Source: Plectranthus barbatus
Taxonomy: Eukaryota; Streptophyta; Magnoliopsida; Lamiales; Lamiaceae
Assembly (NCBI GenBank): GCA_026898455.1
Contig: JAPKLW010001726.1
Location: forward strand, 1 to 64,000
Direction of reading: 5' to 3'
DNA: 64,000 nucleotides
Shown: piece after piece, positions 47,223 through 58,663 of the stretch
Position numbering within the stretch: the first letter of the stretch is position 1
Layout of the letters: every line of letters starts with the position of its first letter
Notes under the pieces: model-generated
Database searches by the model: none
Told to the model about the DNA's origin: nothing
Seen by the model: only the letters and a program-made list of their open reading frames with translations
Position numbers and translations under genes: made by a program

Positions 47223-49973
47223 GAAACATATATTAATGGTATCCAAACTGTGACTTTATTAGAGACAGCGATAAGATCATGATAAAAAAGATAATACATT
47301 TCCAAATGTACCTATTCTTTTTTACAACTCCATACCTACGCAAATCTAAATTGATGATGTGTATGCTTTCTTAACCATGTGACTTTTCCAATCAAGAAAA
47401 AAAAAAAATAGTAGATTTTAAATAATTCATAGTCCCTGTTAACATTTTCTTTTTTACCACATTTATCAAGTTTTGATTTTCTTTATTTGTTTTATCCGTA
47501 GCTGTAGAACGGTGGACTATATCTATGAACATAGGGACTTGGACGATTCACTTCTCAATTGAGAATTTTTTTTTAAAAAAAAAGAAATTTAGTAAGGGGA
47601 TGATTTAATATTTTTATGAATTAATTTTATTTATAGTCGAATTGCGAAAAATAAACTGGCCAGGTTTAGTAGTATGAGTTGTTTCGCCGATGCCAAAGAC
47701 GATCAAGCAATTGCCCAAGTTATTGTGTAAAAATCTGTTGAAAATTTGGGGGTTTATTATAATTTTTCGTGCAAAATATTTAATTACGAAACAATCGCCC
47801 AAGTTTTTATGTAATAATCTGTGAAAATTTAGGGGTTTTATTATAAAATTTTCGTGTGAAATATTTAATTTTTCATAATTAAATATTATTAAATTAATCG
47901 TGATATATTTATTTTCAAATTCAAATTTTGATGAGTGAGAAGTGAGTGCTGGAAGCAACACAATTAGTGGGAATTGTTGTATAAAGAATTTTTATAATAA
48001 ATGATGTCCCACATAGATTTATACAACTATTTATAAAGTGTATATAAAACAGTAGTTTAATGGTGTGTAATAACAAAATATGTTGTGAAGGTGGCACATG
48101 GTGGTGTTTTCATGCGCTGCTCTGCCCACCCTGTCTCGGCCTTAGCGAGGCCATTGGCCGAGTGCCCGCGCCCCGACCCCGGCCCCGGTTCTGGCTTGAT
48201 TTTGGTTCTTTGCAATTGGTGTTTAGGTGCTCTTTAGGCCCTTGGACTTTGAGCTTGGCTTGACCCGTCGTGCCTTATCTTTTTGGGCTAACGAAATGAG
48301 CCTGCGGGCTTGTCAGAGTGGGCTATCGACTTACTGGTCCACTTGACGTGGTTAGTGAGTCAGCGCAGGCGTTGTTATTTCGTCGATACAGTTTCAACTC
48401 CCGTTCAAACACACACCACGTTCCAAGGTCCTCCGCACCTGTTACCGTCGTGTCTCCCGCCCGTAACAGTCCGTTGTTGTCATTGATGCTACGATTGTAA
48501 CCGTCAAGCTCCCCTGTCTGGAACATGCATATATATATAGGCTTACATAGGGGCATGTCTCTAGTTACCGAATATTACCAGATTACTACATCTTTTTGAA
48601 AGCCTTTATAATTTCCAAAAGCTTATCAAGCTTGCTCTTTTTCAACTGTGTTCGGTTTGCCGGAATTTTTACGATCGCGGGACAACGAGCACTACATCGG
48701 AATTCGTCTTGCGGGAAGAGGGATATTTGTGCAACTTTTATATCTCGCCCAATAGTTGCATTATTATTTATAAAAAGTTGTATCACTTGTTATATTTTAT
48801 TGTATTTTTCTCAAATTTGTAGTAATTTCCCAACAAAATCTAATGAAATTCTCTGTCCAAAAAAAGTTTTCTTGATTCCTCTCTGTATACAATTACAATC
48901 ACAAGTTGTTAAAAAGGTTCTTCAGGAATAATCGTAGATAAATTATTATTGCAAATTAAAGGGAAAAATTAGTGTTTAATATAAGTCGATGGGTAGCTAA
49001 ACAAATTAAAATTGCATTTTCCCCTAAATCAACCAGTAACGATAGAGTAAATCAGCAAATATAATAATGATTATGTTTAATGATGGCGGCTTGAATAATA
49101 TGCTCAACTATTAAATAATTTGTGGGTGAAAAAAATATTAATAATTTCAAGATCGTATCTGATATATGCGTTTCGTGACAGGTTGACTTGCACACTCTTA
49201 CTTCCGGCCAATGTTCACGCAAAAAGATTTGATGATTTCCCAGAATCCAAAATTTTTAATTAATTAGCTGTAATTATCAATTTTGGCTAAATTATTAACT
49301 TAACCCACCACCCACCTCATTTTTAATTTTTTCAAATTCTCTTTTCTGGAAGTCTCGTATCGTACGAGATACTCCAATAATAAATATTTTTCTTTCCCTT
49401 TTCCAAATAAGTTAATCCTATTTCCCCAAAATTTACGATACGGTTGTTAATAATTAAATAGTTTTGTTTTAACTAGTTTATTTGTAAACACATAACCCAT
49501 ATGAAATAATAGGAGAAGAATGAAAGTCAAAATTATAAAATAATGAAAACCCAAAAGAAGAGAAGATATGGAATTGACAATTGAGAAATATATTATATTA
49601 AAGTTTTACATTGCAGTTGAGTTATATTGATAATAAGATACCGTTAACAGACTCACTCCATTTATAATACTTTTATTAAATTTAATTAATAATTTTAGTT
49701 ATATAATATAGTAATTAAGAAAAATTGTGTTTATTAAGATGTGTTATTTATTTCGTTCACTTTACATTCGTGTATATCTTAACTTTGATTTGTTGTATAT
49801 ATTAATGGCTAAATTTATGAAACTTTTCAATGATATTAACTCCAGCAACAACATAATTTTACTCATTATATAGAATAATGTGATTAATTATATGCAATGT
49901 TCAGGGCATTATATGCTGCAATATATGGATTGTGGTTTTTTTGTTAGTATTTTTTTTATAAAGCATTGTACAG
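47223..49973. other. AT-rich intergenic DNA, no gene recognised
   Basis: It contains an imperfect 84-bp tandem duplication (below). A GC-rich patch at 48100-48560 with ATGTCCCACATAG just before it resembles an old LTR (roughly 47970-48840, TGTTG to CAACA), but no TSD supports that. Frames at 48060-48931 are not gene-like. Confidence 0.5.
47704..47875. repeat. Imperfect 84-bp tandem duplication
   Basis: Copies begin near 47704 and 47788 and share GCCCAAGTT.TTGTGTAA, AATCTGT(TG)AAAATTT, GGGGTTTATTATAA and TTTTCGTG..AAATATTTAATT. Confidence 0.78.
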
Positions 49974-49982
49974 TTTGTATAA

Positions 49983-50065
49983 GAGCAAAATCATGAAATA
50001 GCCATTTTGGCTATAACACATATCGATTTTAGCCATTTTTATGTATGTGTGTCGAATATAGCCAA
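49983..50065. repeat. Left TIR of MULE 2
   Basis: It pairs inversely with about 57449-57531, sharing GAAATAGCCA.TTTG, TTTTAGCCA.TTTTATGTAT and TAGCCAAAAGTAC. Confidence 0.85.
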
Positions 50066-50236
50066 AAGTACGATGTGTCATAACTTTTTCAGGTTTTTGG
50101 AATTTGAGATTTGACAAAAGAATTAAAAAAAAATGAGATATACATATATATGTCGAGGGACCGAGTGCGATCATGTCAATTTTCTGAAAATAATTTATCA
50201 AATAATTTCGAGAATTTTTTTAAAAATTTAAAACTG

Positions 50237-50368
50237 GCGAGTGGGACCGATAGCGACACCGGTAGCGACCACGAGTGCGACTCGCTGACAGCGAGTCAAA
50301 CCGAGTTAGTGGCCGACACGGTAGCTACCACGATTGCGACCGATTGCTACCGATAGCGACTCGGTCAA
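50237..50368. repeat. Left GC-rich subterminal array of MULE 2
   Basis: Short words of the type GACCGATAGCGAC, GAGTGCGACTCG and ACCGATAGCGACTCGG recur, partly as inverted pairs. They match the wording of the right array (56969-57195). Confidence 0.75.
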
Positions 50369-50572
50369 AAAAAAATTAAATATTAAATTTATTCAAAACC
50401 CTAAAATTGGTCCCCCCTCCTCATATTCGTCGAAAATTTTCCCCTTCCCCCTCGTTCTCTATCGCTGTCGACAGCGACACATTCAGCACTGCCTCTGCCT
50501 CCGCCACCGCCTCCGCCGCCGCCGCCGCCACCGCCTCCGCCGTTGAGATTACCGTCGCCGTAGTTGGAAGCC

Positions 50573-53500
50573 ATGGCCGCTGGTTATGAGGTTAATTCCT
50601 AACTTATGCCTTAAAATTGATTGGTGTGTATATATATTTCATGAATTAAACATATTTTAGCAAAATTTGTAGTGAAATTCGTGTGTTAATAATTTGTTTA
50701 AAGTGTGTTTATTTTTGGATTTATATTGTTGATAAATGTTGAATTATTTAAGGTTAATTGTTGAATAATTGTTTGGTTAATTTCGTGTGTATGATTTTTT
50801 TTATGGACATTTGTGTCTATTATTAGGGTAATTAGTGAATTATTTAATCTATGAATTTTAATTTATTTTTTGTTTATTAGGGTAATTGTTGAATTATTAT
50901 ATTTGTGGTTTAGTAGTTAGATGTAACCGTGCTTTTCACACTTGAAATGTATTTTTTATTTATTGGTTTATTTTAATTATATGTGTAGATTTAATTGTTT
51001 ATTTGAAGAAATTGTTTTGTTTTTTGATTTAATGGTTATTTGGAATTTTTTGTAGTTTTTAGGATTAATTTCTAATTATTTAATTGTGATGGTATTATAT
51101 GTGCAGATTGAATGGATTAGACGTGAGTTACATGGTGCATCTAGTAAAATAAACTTATACACTAAAGTTTCGGTATTAGATCGCATAGATGTAACATTAC
51201 GGTCTGTAGGAGGGGAGCAGTTGGTAGAACAGTTTAAGAATGGACCTTTTGGGAACTTATTAAATTGGAAAAAGCAGGGACCAAGTGCATCTCAGGCACT
51301 TTTAGAAATATTAAGTTACCAAATTAGATCTCATAACCCATCTGAATTATGATTTTTAATTGGTGGTCAGCCTATTAGATTTTCAGTGACGGAGTTTGCC
51401 CTAGTGACTGGTTTTATGTTTGGATCTAGTAGTTTTGATGTTGCTGGACATTATGACCAATCTAGTACTACAGTGTATGTACAGTTTTGTGGTTCTAGGT
51501 CTATCACTGCGAGGGATTTGTTAGGCCTATTCAAGGATACGAGAGTAGATAAAAATAGACATGACTTGTACTTGAAGGTGGCTAATCTACTAGCATTATG
51601 GTACTTCGTACTTGGGTGAGCCCTGGATGTATGAATTAGTTGATAGGTGGGATATTTGGTGTGGATTTCCATGGGGTGCATACGCGTATCAGTCTTTACT
51701 TCATTATATCGCGTATGTTCCCACCACAGTTGCTGAACTTGGTCAAAGCTTTCATCTCGGTGGACCGATCTGGGCTTTGCAGGTAAATTATTATAACTTT
51801 TATTGCTTCATTGTTGCGAGATAATTTTAATTAACTAGGACATTTAATTGTGTAGGTGTGGTCTTACGAGGCCATTCCGAAGCTGGCAGCTGAATGTTGT
51901 ACAGTCAATACGCCGATTGTATTTCCAAGATTTTTTAATTGGAAGTTTAGCAGGCCAGAGGTTAAGAATTGGAGTACTTTTTTTGCTGATCCGAATGTAA
52001 GTAATTTCGATAAATATTTTTAGATTTTTAAATATATTTACTTACAATAGCGTTTCTTATTGCAGCTGTCATCCTTGTCTTTTTTATATCCTACTGCTGA
52101 CGAGTCGCGCACTGCATATTATTTGTCTAGTCAGCAAGAGAATCCCATTGGCGTTGCATTTCACATGCCTGAGCATCCTGTACGCCCAACCAGAAGACGA
52201 GATGACGGTCTCCCTGTTCTGTTTCGTCGAGCACCCCATGCAGGAGGAAGTGGAGATGGTGATGAGGGGCGACATGATGATGAGGGGCGACATGGTGATG
52301 AGGGGCGACATGACGATGATGATGATCAGGGGCATAATGTGGGTGGAGGGCCTCGTGAGAGTGGACATGAGGAGCCACAGGACTCCAGAGGATCTCGTAG
52401 GCGCAGTCGTTCGACCCGACATGCTTCTTCATCGAGTGGGTCCTCTGGTGATTATAGGAGATTTCGTGGATCACGGAGATTGATTGCGCTGATCCGAGAT
52501 ACAGTATCTGCAGCTGTTACTGCTGCGGTGAATGCTGCAGTGCCCGCTGCGGTTGATCGTGCATTCCGTACCTATGGTTGTAGACGAGATGATGTTGGCG
52601 AGTCTAGCCAGAGTAGGAGCCGGAGACGTGAGATGGAGAGGGTGCCGGATCAGGTGTCGGATCAGGTTCCGGAGCAGGACCACGATCAGGATGAGGATCA
52701 GCCGCCAGTGCGTGAGCACCACAGGCATAGTTCAGTAGAGACTGGTCGGCGTAGCAGGTCCAGTTCGGCTGGTTACAATCTGGACATGAATCTCGGCAGT
52801 TTAACCCCGATGGTCACGGATACCGGTTGCCAAAAGTGTGGTTCACCCATATTGAAGACATCAATGGACGACTTGATGATACCGTGATTGAGTGGTATAC
52901 ACAGATAAGGCAGAAGACTGCACCACCAAGAATACGTATTGTCAGGCCTCAATTCTATGTAAGTCAATTTGATTCTTTTTTTTATTTTTCTTCTTTTAGG
53001 GTATTTTGGGTACTAATTGTACTTTTTTGTGTTTGTTTTTTAAGGACTTAATGAAAACTGTCAAGAGAGACGAATTTCCTGCAAGCGTCCAGAAATTTAT
53101 TCGAGGGAACGATGCATCGACATCGAAGGATTGGTTTGGAGCAGATACGGTAAGTATTATCTTGAATTATTATTTATTTATGATTAATGAAAATGTAGTA
53201 CTTATTGTGATAATATTTATGATTATTTTAATTTTGCAGATTATTGTACCGTGCAAGGTTGGCACGAAATGGTACACTATTGTCATTCATATTACCAGTT
53301 GGACAGTTGAAGTGTACGATGCATACGCGCATCAGGCAGAATTGCATCAATCGCAGAAGCTGCTGGGTGAGATAAGAAAAATGACTGATCATTTTCACTG
53401 GTATCTAAAGAGACTTGGCTATTGGGATCAGAACACATTGAGATTACGTGAGCCCACTGCAGGGAAGATGGCCGTGACACATGTTTATAAATTCGAGAGC

Positions 53501-53650
53501 AATGTTCGTCGCCTTCATGATTTATTTGCTTGTGTGCACATCGATGAAGTAGCATTTGGGGTACCAAGCATTGCTTGGATGCAAGATGTTACGAATTACC
53601 CTAGATATAGGAAATTTCTAGCTATTATGTTTTTCCTAAACACTGTTTGA
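50573..53650 (+). pseudogene. Ulp1-like gene of MULE 2 with DUF1985-like and peptidase-like regions
   Basis: A possible first exon is ATG...GAG (50573-50590). The next exon begins about 51107 after GTGCAG and reads INLYTKVSVLDRIDVTL. A DUF1985-like region follows: FLIGGQPIRFSVTEFALVTG, FPWGAYAYQSLLHY. A disordered Arg/Glu/His-rich linker (52060-52800) includes three 18-bp repeats. The C-terminal exons (about 53045-53148 and 53240-53650) are peptidase-like: WYTIVIHITSWTVEVYDAY. The catalytic Asp is there, but Lys replaces the expected His and no Asp-Cys-Gly follows. A TGA at 51350 and frame changes near 51610 and 52830 suggest a broken gene unless splicing avoids them. Confidence 0.72.
52258..52311 (+). 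repeat. 18-bp minisatellite, three units
   Basis: Three units of (G/A)-containing GGTGATGAGGGGCGACAT encode GDEGRH-type repeats in the Ulp1-like linker. Confidence 0.9.
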
Positions 53651-53771
53651 TTTTGATTGTTTTTGGATATGTTTCTATTTTTATTTGTACTTCTTTATAT
53701 TATATTTAGGACTTGGGTTTATTCGTCGACAAACACTTTATTTTATTCATTACAAACAAAGTCGAAATCCA

Positions 53772-56463
53772 CTAATTATTCGTAGTTCGATCTGGACATG
53801 TGCGCTTAGTGTGTGATTCAGATCTGCATATACTGCATTTTTTCTGAGCGCGTTGCCTACTACTTGAAGATTGACCAATATCGGCACCCGATGGGCGTCT
53901 ACGAGATCTAGGTCCTCCAGCTTGACGAGATATAATTGGAGGCAGGACACACAACGAACTTGCGGCGGCAGAAACATCCCATTCGTCTTGCGGTGGCAGT
54001 GACTGCACGACTCCACCGTATATTTCTCGCCAAGTTGATGTCTTATAGTAATGACTTACATAGTCGTACGGGTTCAACCCAACATGACTGTCACAATTAT
54101 GATTAAGTTAATAACATATTATAAAATGAAAATTAACTTAAATACGTTTACCTAATTGCCGCAACGGCATGCGAGCACGGGATGAGGTCCAGTTGCAACT
54201 CACGACAATCGCATATGGATAACTCCAGATCAACCCTCCAAGTTCTTTCTCCTTCATTCACCTTCATTTTCATTGCTGATATGGGTACCACTGAATATGT
54301 ATGCGAGAGTTCTACTAACGGTGTTAATTTTGCAACAGCCTCCTCCGTCAAGATATCCTCGCGCGCAGATGCCTTAGCTCTTTTTTCATCAAACCATTTT
54401 TCAAGAATACCTCTGTAGGTGTCAATAATAGAGCAGATTGGCAACCGTCGGGCATCCAATAAACGAGCATTGAAAACCTCAGCTGCATTTGATGTCAAGA
54501 AACTATATCGACGTACAGGACATTGCGACCTAGCCCATCGATCTGGTCCTACCTCCAATAGTTTCTGAAAGGCTGCTGGTTTCTTCTGATTGATTCTATC
54601 CATCGCTTGTTGATATGTTGCCGATCGGTAAGCGTAAGCAGCACGTTGGTACAGCGCAGCAATGTCCTTACCGTACCCTGTCATTTTATTTAGAAGATGG
54701 TAAAAACATAAGACGTGTGGCACACCAGGATACACTTCACTGATCGCATTGGAGATGCTAATGTGTTGGTCGGATACAATCAGCATTTGATCTGTGCATC
54801 CAAAAGAAATCCGTAATCGAGACATGAACCACTTCCAACACTCATCATTCTCGATGCTGCCGACACCAATAGCAAGTGGAAATACATGTTCGTTACCATC
54901 TTTTGTGACAGCAACAAATAAGACGCCTTTGTTTCTACCCTTCAAATGAGTGGCGTCAACAACGATAACCGGTCTTAATAACCCGTTCTGAAACGCCGTC
55001 CGTGAAACACCTAGAGCAACAAAACAATGACGAAATCTTCCATCGGAATCAATCTCCAAATCTGTTAAAGTACCTGGATTGTATTGTCTTAACACCTCCA
55101 GATATTTGGGCAGCATAGAAAAAGAATCTTCTATACCACCATAGATCATCGAAATTGCTGCATTTCGAGCTTTTAGTGCAACGCCATAGCTAGTACGGAT
55201 CCCAAATGATGCCTGCAACTCCGTCATAATTTCACGGGGTTTTATAATTGATCCTTGCTGACGCATCTTTCGTGCAAAATACGCGGCAACAGCTTTGGAA
55301 CGGACATTCCGGGATCCTATGCCTGCAAGATTGTTAACGCAATCATGATTACGATGGAACTTGCGTATGATCCAGCAACTACCTCTGCATGATGCCCGTA
55401 TGAAGAACGAACAAGAGGCACTTCGTTTGCAAGTGTACTCAACGCGAGTACTAGATGAGCGCACCACTTTAAATTCAACACGTTGCTCCATATGCAATAG
55501 AGATACGGCAATTAGAAGATCGTCCTTCGTATAGAAGATAGAGCCCAATGAAAGTTCCCGATCTAGTATAGCTGCAACATCTCGTACCACTGGTGACTGT
55601 GATAAATCCAACGATATAATTGGAACTAGCCAATTATTTAGATCGCCTTCAACGTGACATGAATCCGGGAGAGGATGGGTTGGCATAAGATTGGATATAA
55701 ACGCACTCATTCCACCAACTGATCGGATCCATGCAGAAAACTCAGCCACTGTAAAATTCTTTAATGCATCAGAATTGATGAAATCTTCATCATCACTAGA
55801 CTCCTCCTCAGATTCCTCGTCCTCCTCTTCATCATTAGAGTCAACGATATGACCCTCACTTGTTGAGTGGTGACCTGTATTTTCATTCTCCTCCTCCTCC
55901 TCCTCCTCCTCCTCCTCCTCCTCGTATGGATGCTCATATTCTTCATGGGGAGGCTCATCATTTAAATTAGGTATTTGGGAGCTCCGACTACCACCTTCTG
56001 AAGACGTACCAAAAATCAATGAGTCCCCAAATCTTTGTAGATCTTCCAGACCTGGACTAAAATGCTGGTAAATTGGTGGACTGCTTGATGATAAGAACGG
56101 CCTGTATGGGGATGGCTCCCGATGTGAAGTCCCAACACCGGTACTCGCCGTATAATTCATAACAATATAAACATGCGGCTCCGAATAAAGAGCAACCAGT
56201 CGTTGAAGATCCAAATCCGTCACCATCAATGATTTTACAAATCTCCCACTACGGGATTTGGCAGTGTAATAAATATTATACTCACCGTGTATGAATTCCG
56301 CATCAAAAATAAGTTGAATGTTGCTTCTTAATGCGGTAATGGAAATATTGGCGATTGGTATATAAACCAATCGTTCTTGTCCGGCAATGTAGTTGCACGA
56401 GTCATCCCATTGCCCATTGTAGTGAACTATTACACTACACCAGTCCTCCATTTTCAGTAACAA
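53772..56463 (-). CDS. MULE 2 transposase (MuDR type), two exons, open
   Basis: Exon 1 is 56463-54152 and exon 2 is 54087-53772, joined across a 64-bp intron with GT and AG edges. The total is about 875 residues. The N-terminus (MEDWCSVIVHYNGQWDDSC) has a PB1/ubiquitin-like look. An acidic linker follows, with a run of 11 Glu from a CTC repeat (about 55890-55924). Then come the MuDR N-terminal domain (about 250-360) and the MULE DDE domain, with VIVVDATHLKGRNKGVLFVA (first Asp, about 510) and LIVSDQHISISNA (second Asp, about 575). A SWIM zinc finger (CDCREL...CSHAVAAI) spans the exon junction, and a CX2CX4HX4C knuckle (CSICRSESHTKRTC) lies near the end. No stop or frameshift is seen. It would bind the TIRs and cut DNA in the nucleus. 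Confidence 0.92.
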
Positions 56464-57531
56464 GTATATTTATTTTGATGAAGAGAGACAGAGATGAAAA
56501 TGAAGAAAAATTGAACTGTGAAGAATGAAGAGAGACAGAGATGAAAATGTGTATGTCACCACCGAACTTCACTTCAATTATATAAGTTGTAAAGAGTGTC
56601 GGCAAATACACATAAATAATTGAAATTGAAGGATATACAATTGATAAAATAAAATAATTGTGTTGATTTTAATTTTCAACAATTTCAGTGTACGATTCAA
56701 CAATTTCAGTGTACGATTCATAATTTCAGTGTATGAAAATGTGTATGCAACGACAAAATGTGATAAAAAGGAGATGAAAATGTGTATGCAACGACAAAAT
56801 AATTAAATTTTTTGTCCAAAATTTGATAAAAATTATAGATATAAAGTTTTAATTCGTGAATTTCAGCTGGACCTTGAGATTTTAACTTGATCAAAATTCA
56901 CGAATTTATATATTTTAACTTGAGATTAAAATAAAGATTTAAAACATCTCAAAAAAAAAAATTTAATACGACCGAGTCGCCACCGATCCCACTCGGTGGC
57001 TATCGGTTCTCACTCGGTGGGGACCACCGAAATAAAAAAAAAAAAAATGAGTGCGACCGAGTCGCCATCGATCCCACTCGGTGGCTATCGGGTCGCACTC
57101 GGTGGGGACCACCGAAATAAAAAATAAAAAAAAGAGTGCGACCGAGTCGCCATCGATCCCACTCGTTCGGACTCGGTCGCACTCAGTGGGACCCGTTCTC
57201 TATCACAACATTAATTTCAAAAAATAAATAAAAAAAGAAAAATGAGATTAACGATAGAGACGCATGTAACCAAGTGCCACCACAATAATTTTCTGAAAAA
57301 TAATAACCGAGTGAAAAAAATTCCATTTATGCAAATATATCTATAAAATTAGTTAAAAACTGGTTTTAACTAATTGATTAGACTTAAGTGTCAAAATTTT
57401 TGCGATCAAATGATTGGGAAACTAATTCCAATGCTAAATTATGTACTTTTGGCTAAAATTGAAATGAATACATAAAAGTGGCTAAAATTGAAATGTATTT
57501 TATCAAATTGGCTATTTCGAATAATTTAGAC
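56464..57531. other. MULE 2 right subterminal region and TIR
   Basis: This is the likely promoter side of the transposase. It includes two copies each of CAATTTCAGTGTACGATTCA (about 56681-56722) and ATGAAAATGTGTATGCAACG (about 56735-56790), a GC-rich array (56969-57195) and the right TIR (about 57449-57531). No gene is seen. Confidence 0.65.
56969..57195. repeat. 85-bp tandem repeat array in MULE 2
   Basis: Units start with CGACCGAGTCGCCA at 56969, 57054 and 57139, exactly 85 bp apart. The third is partial. Each unit contains CCACTCGGTGGCTATCGG and CACTCGGTGGGGACCACCGA, both partly palindromic, then an A-run. Confidence 0.9.
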
Positions 57532-57540
57532 TTTGTATAA

Positions 57541-58132
57541 AATATTTCACAATTAAAGCATATGCTTTTTTTTATATGTATATTATCACTGATTTTCAAT
57601 TCATATGTGATTTCATTTGAATGAGCATTTTCTTTAATTTTAATTAAAGTTCTATAAATACAAATTAATCTAATTCAGCTGTATTTTTTTTTTCGAAAAA
57701 TGCACGCAAAAAAGTAAAATTTTGAACATACAAACAATTATATATATGTTTATATAGATGCACTCACTCTGGGTAGTCACGGGAAGAATCATTATCATAA
57801 ATAGATTGAGGTACGTAGAAAGAAAAAACTTAGAGTTGTATAAGTAATGAAAAATACTCCAATTATTAAACCATAGATAAAAAAATTTGAAAAGTAATGT
57901 TAGTGCATTTAAAAAGGGACGTTGAAAATTAATGCATGAGAGAGAGAGATAATTATAAATAAAAAATAAAGTAAGAAGAAAAGCAATAAGGGTGGGGCCT
58001 ATCCCATGTCTCCTCAGTAGACTGAGGGGATTTGATTTGATGATCGTCTGTCCTCACCATTTCTATACTTGCAAAAATTAATTTCTGCATCTCTTTTCAT
58101 TTCCAATTACCACAAACAAACCAAACCAAACC
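57541..58132 (+). promoter_or_regulatory. Upstream region of the ALOG gene with candidate core promoter
   Basis: It runs from the MULE 2 end to the start codon. TATAAATA at 57954-57961, about 170 bp before the ATG, directly follows a GAGAGAGAGAGA run (57939-57949). This is a plausible TATA box plus GAGA element. Transcription start is not known, and only 592 bp separate the MULE from the ATG. Confidence 0.45.
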
Positions 58133-58663
58133 ATGAATAATTCGTCAGCATCCGTCATGTCCAAGGATTGTGGTGCTGAGCAGGGGTCGGGCAGCAACCA
58201 GCCGCCGCTGAGCCGCTACGAGTCCCAGAAGAGAAGGGACTGGAACACCTTCGGGCAGTACCTCAAGAACCAGAGGCCGCCGGTTTCACTAAGCCACTGC
58301 AATTGCAACCACGTGCTCGAATTCCTGAGGTACCTAGACCAGTTCGGCAAAACCAAGGTCCACCTGCATGGTTGCGTCTTCTTCGGGCAGCCCGACCCGC
58401 CGGCGCCCTGCACCTGCCCGCTGCGGCAGGCTTGGGGTAGCCTGGACGCCCTGATCGGGCGGCTGAGGGCGGCGTACGAGGAGCACGGTGGGTCGCCGGA
58501 GAATAACCCTTTCGGGAATGGAGCAATCCGGGTTTATCTCCGTGAGGTGAAGGATTGTCAGGCGAAGGCGAGAGGGATTCCGTATAAGAAGAAGAAGAAG
58601 AGGAAAATCAATCAGACGGCTCTCGATGATCACCTCATCAAGAATCCCAAGCTGCCCGCTTGA
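58133..58663 (+). CDS. ALOG-domain transcriptional regulator (LSH/G1-like)
   Basis: An intronless gene of 176 residues. Residues 1-25 are Ser/Gly-rich. The ALOG domain spans about 26-148: SRYESQKRRDWNTFGQYLKN, LSHCNCNHVLEFLRYLDQFG, the zinc-ribbon insert HLHGCVFFGQPDPPAPCTCP (His and three Cys), LDALIGRLRAAYEEHGG and NPFGNGAIRVYLREVKD. A basic nuclear signal KKKKKRK follows at about 155. ALOG proteins (Arabidopsis LSH1-10, rice G1, tomato TMF) are small nuclear regulators of light response, organ boundaries and meristem maturation. Length fits the shorter LSH members, and no stops or shifts occur. Which LSH paralogue it is cannot be settled by eye, so no symbol is given. Confidence 0.96.
   Translation: MNNSSASVMSKDCGAEQGSGSNQPPLSRYESQKRRDWNTFGQYLKNQRPPVSLSHCNCNHVLEFLRYLDQFGKTKVHLHGCVFFGQPDPPAPCTCPLRQAWGSLDALIGRLRAAYEEHGGSPENNPFGNGAIRVYLREVKDCQAKARGIPYKKKKKRKINQTALDDHLIKNPKLPA

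Larger units (their letters stand above)
49974..57540. mobile_element. MULE 2, Ulp1-carrying Mutator-like element (49983-57531), TSD TTTGTATAA
   Basis: TTTGTATAA lies at 49974-49982 and 57532-57540, a perfect 9-bp Mutator TSD. The ends are GAGCAAAATCATGAAATAGC (left) and, in reverse, GTCTAAATTATTCGAAATAG (right). The inverted repeats extend about 80-85 bp. A two-exon transposase (minus) and an Ulp1-like gene (plus) converge in the middle, exactly as in MULE 1. GC-rich subterminal arrays lie at 50237-50368 and 56969-57195. The uninterrupted transposase and identical TSD suggest a younger insertion than MULE 1. Confidence 0.94.

Noticed and set aside
47970..48840. Solo LTR running from TGTTG to CAACA
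   Set aside because: The 5 bases on each side (GGAAT and AAATC) do not match, so the boundaries are not supported.
55761..55961. Arg-rich open frame
   Set aside because: It is another frame of the CTC/GAG repeat that encodes poly-Glu in the MULE 2 transposase.
56969..57195. 85-bp array as a CRISPR array
   Set aside because: The repeats are adjoining with A-run linkers and no unique spacers; this is plant nuclear DNA inside a MULE.
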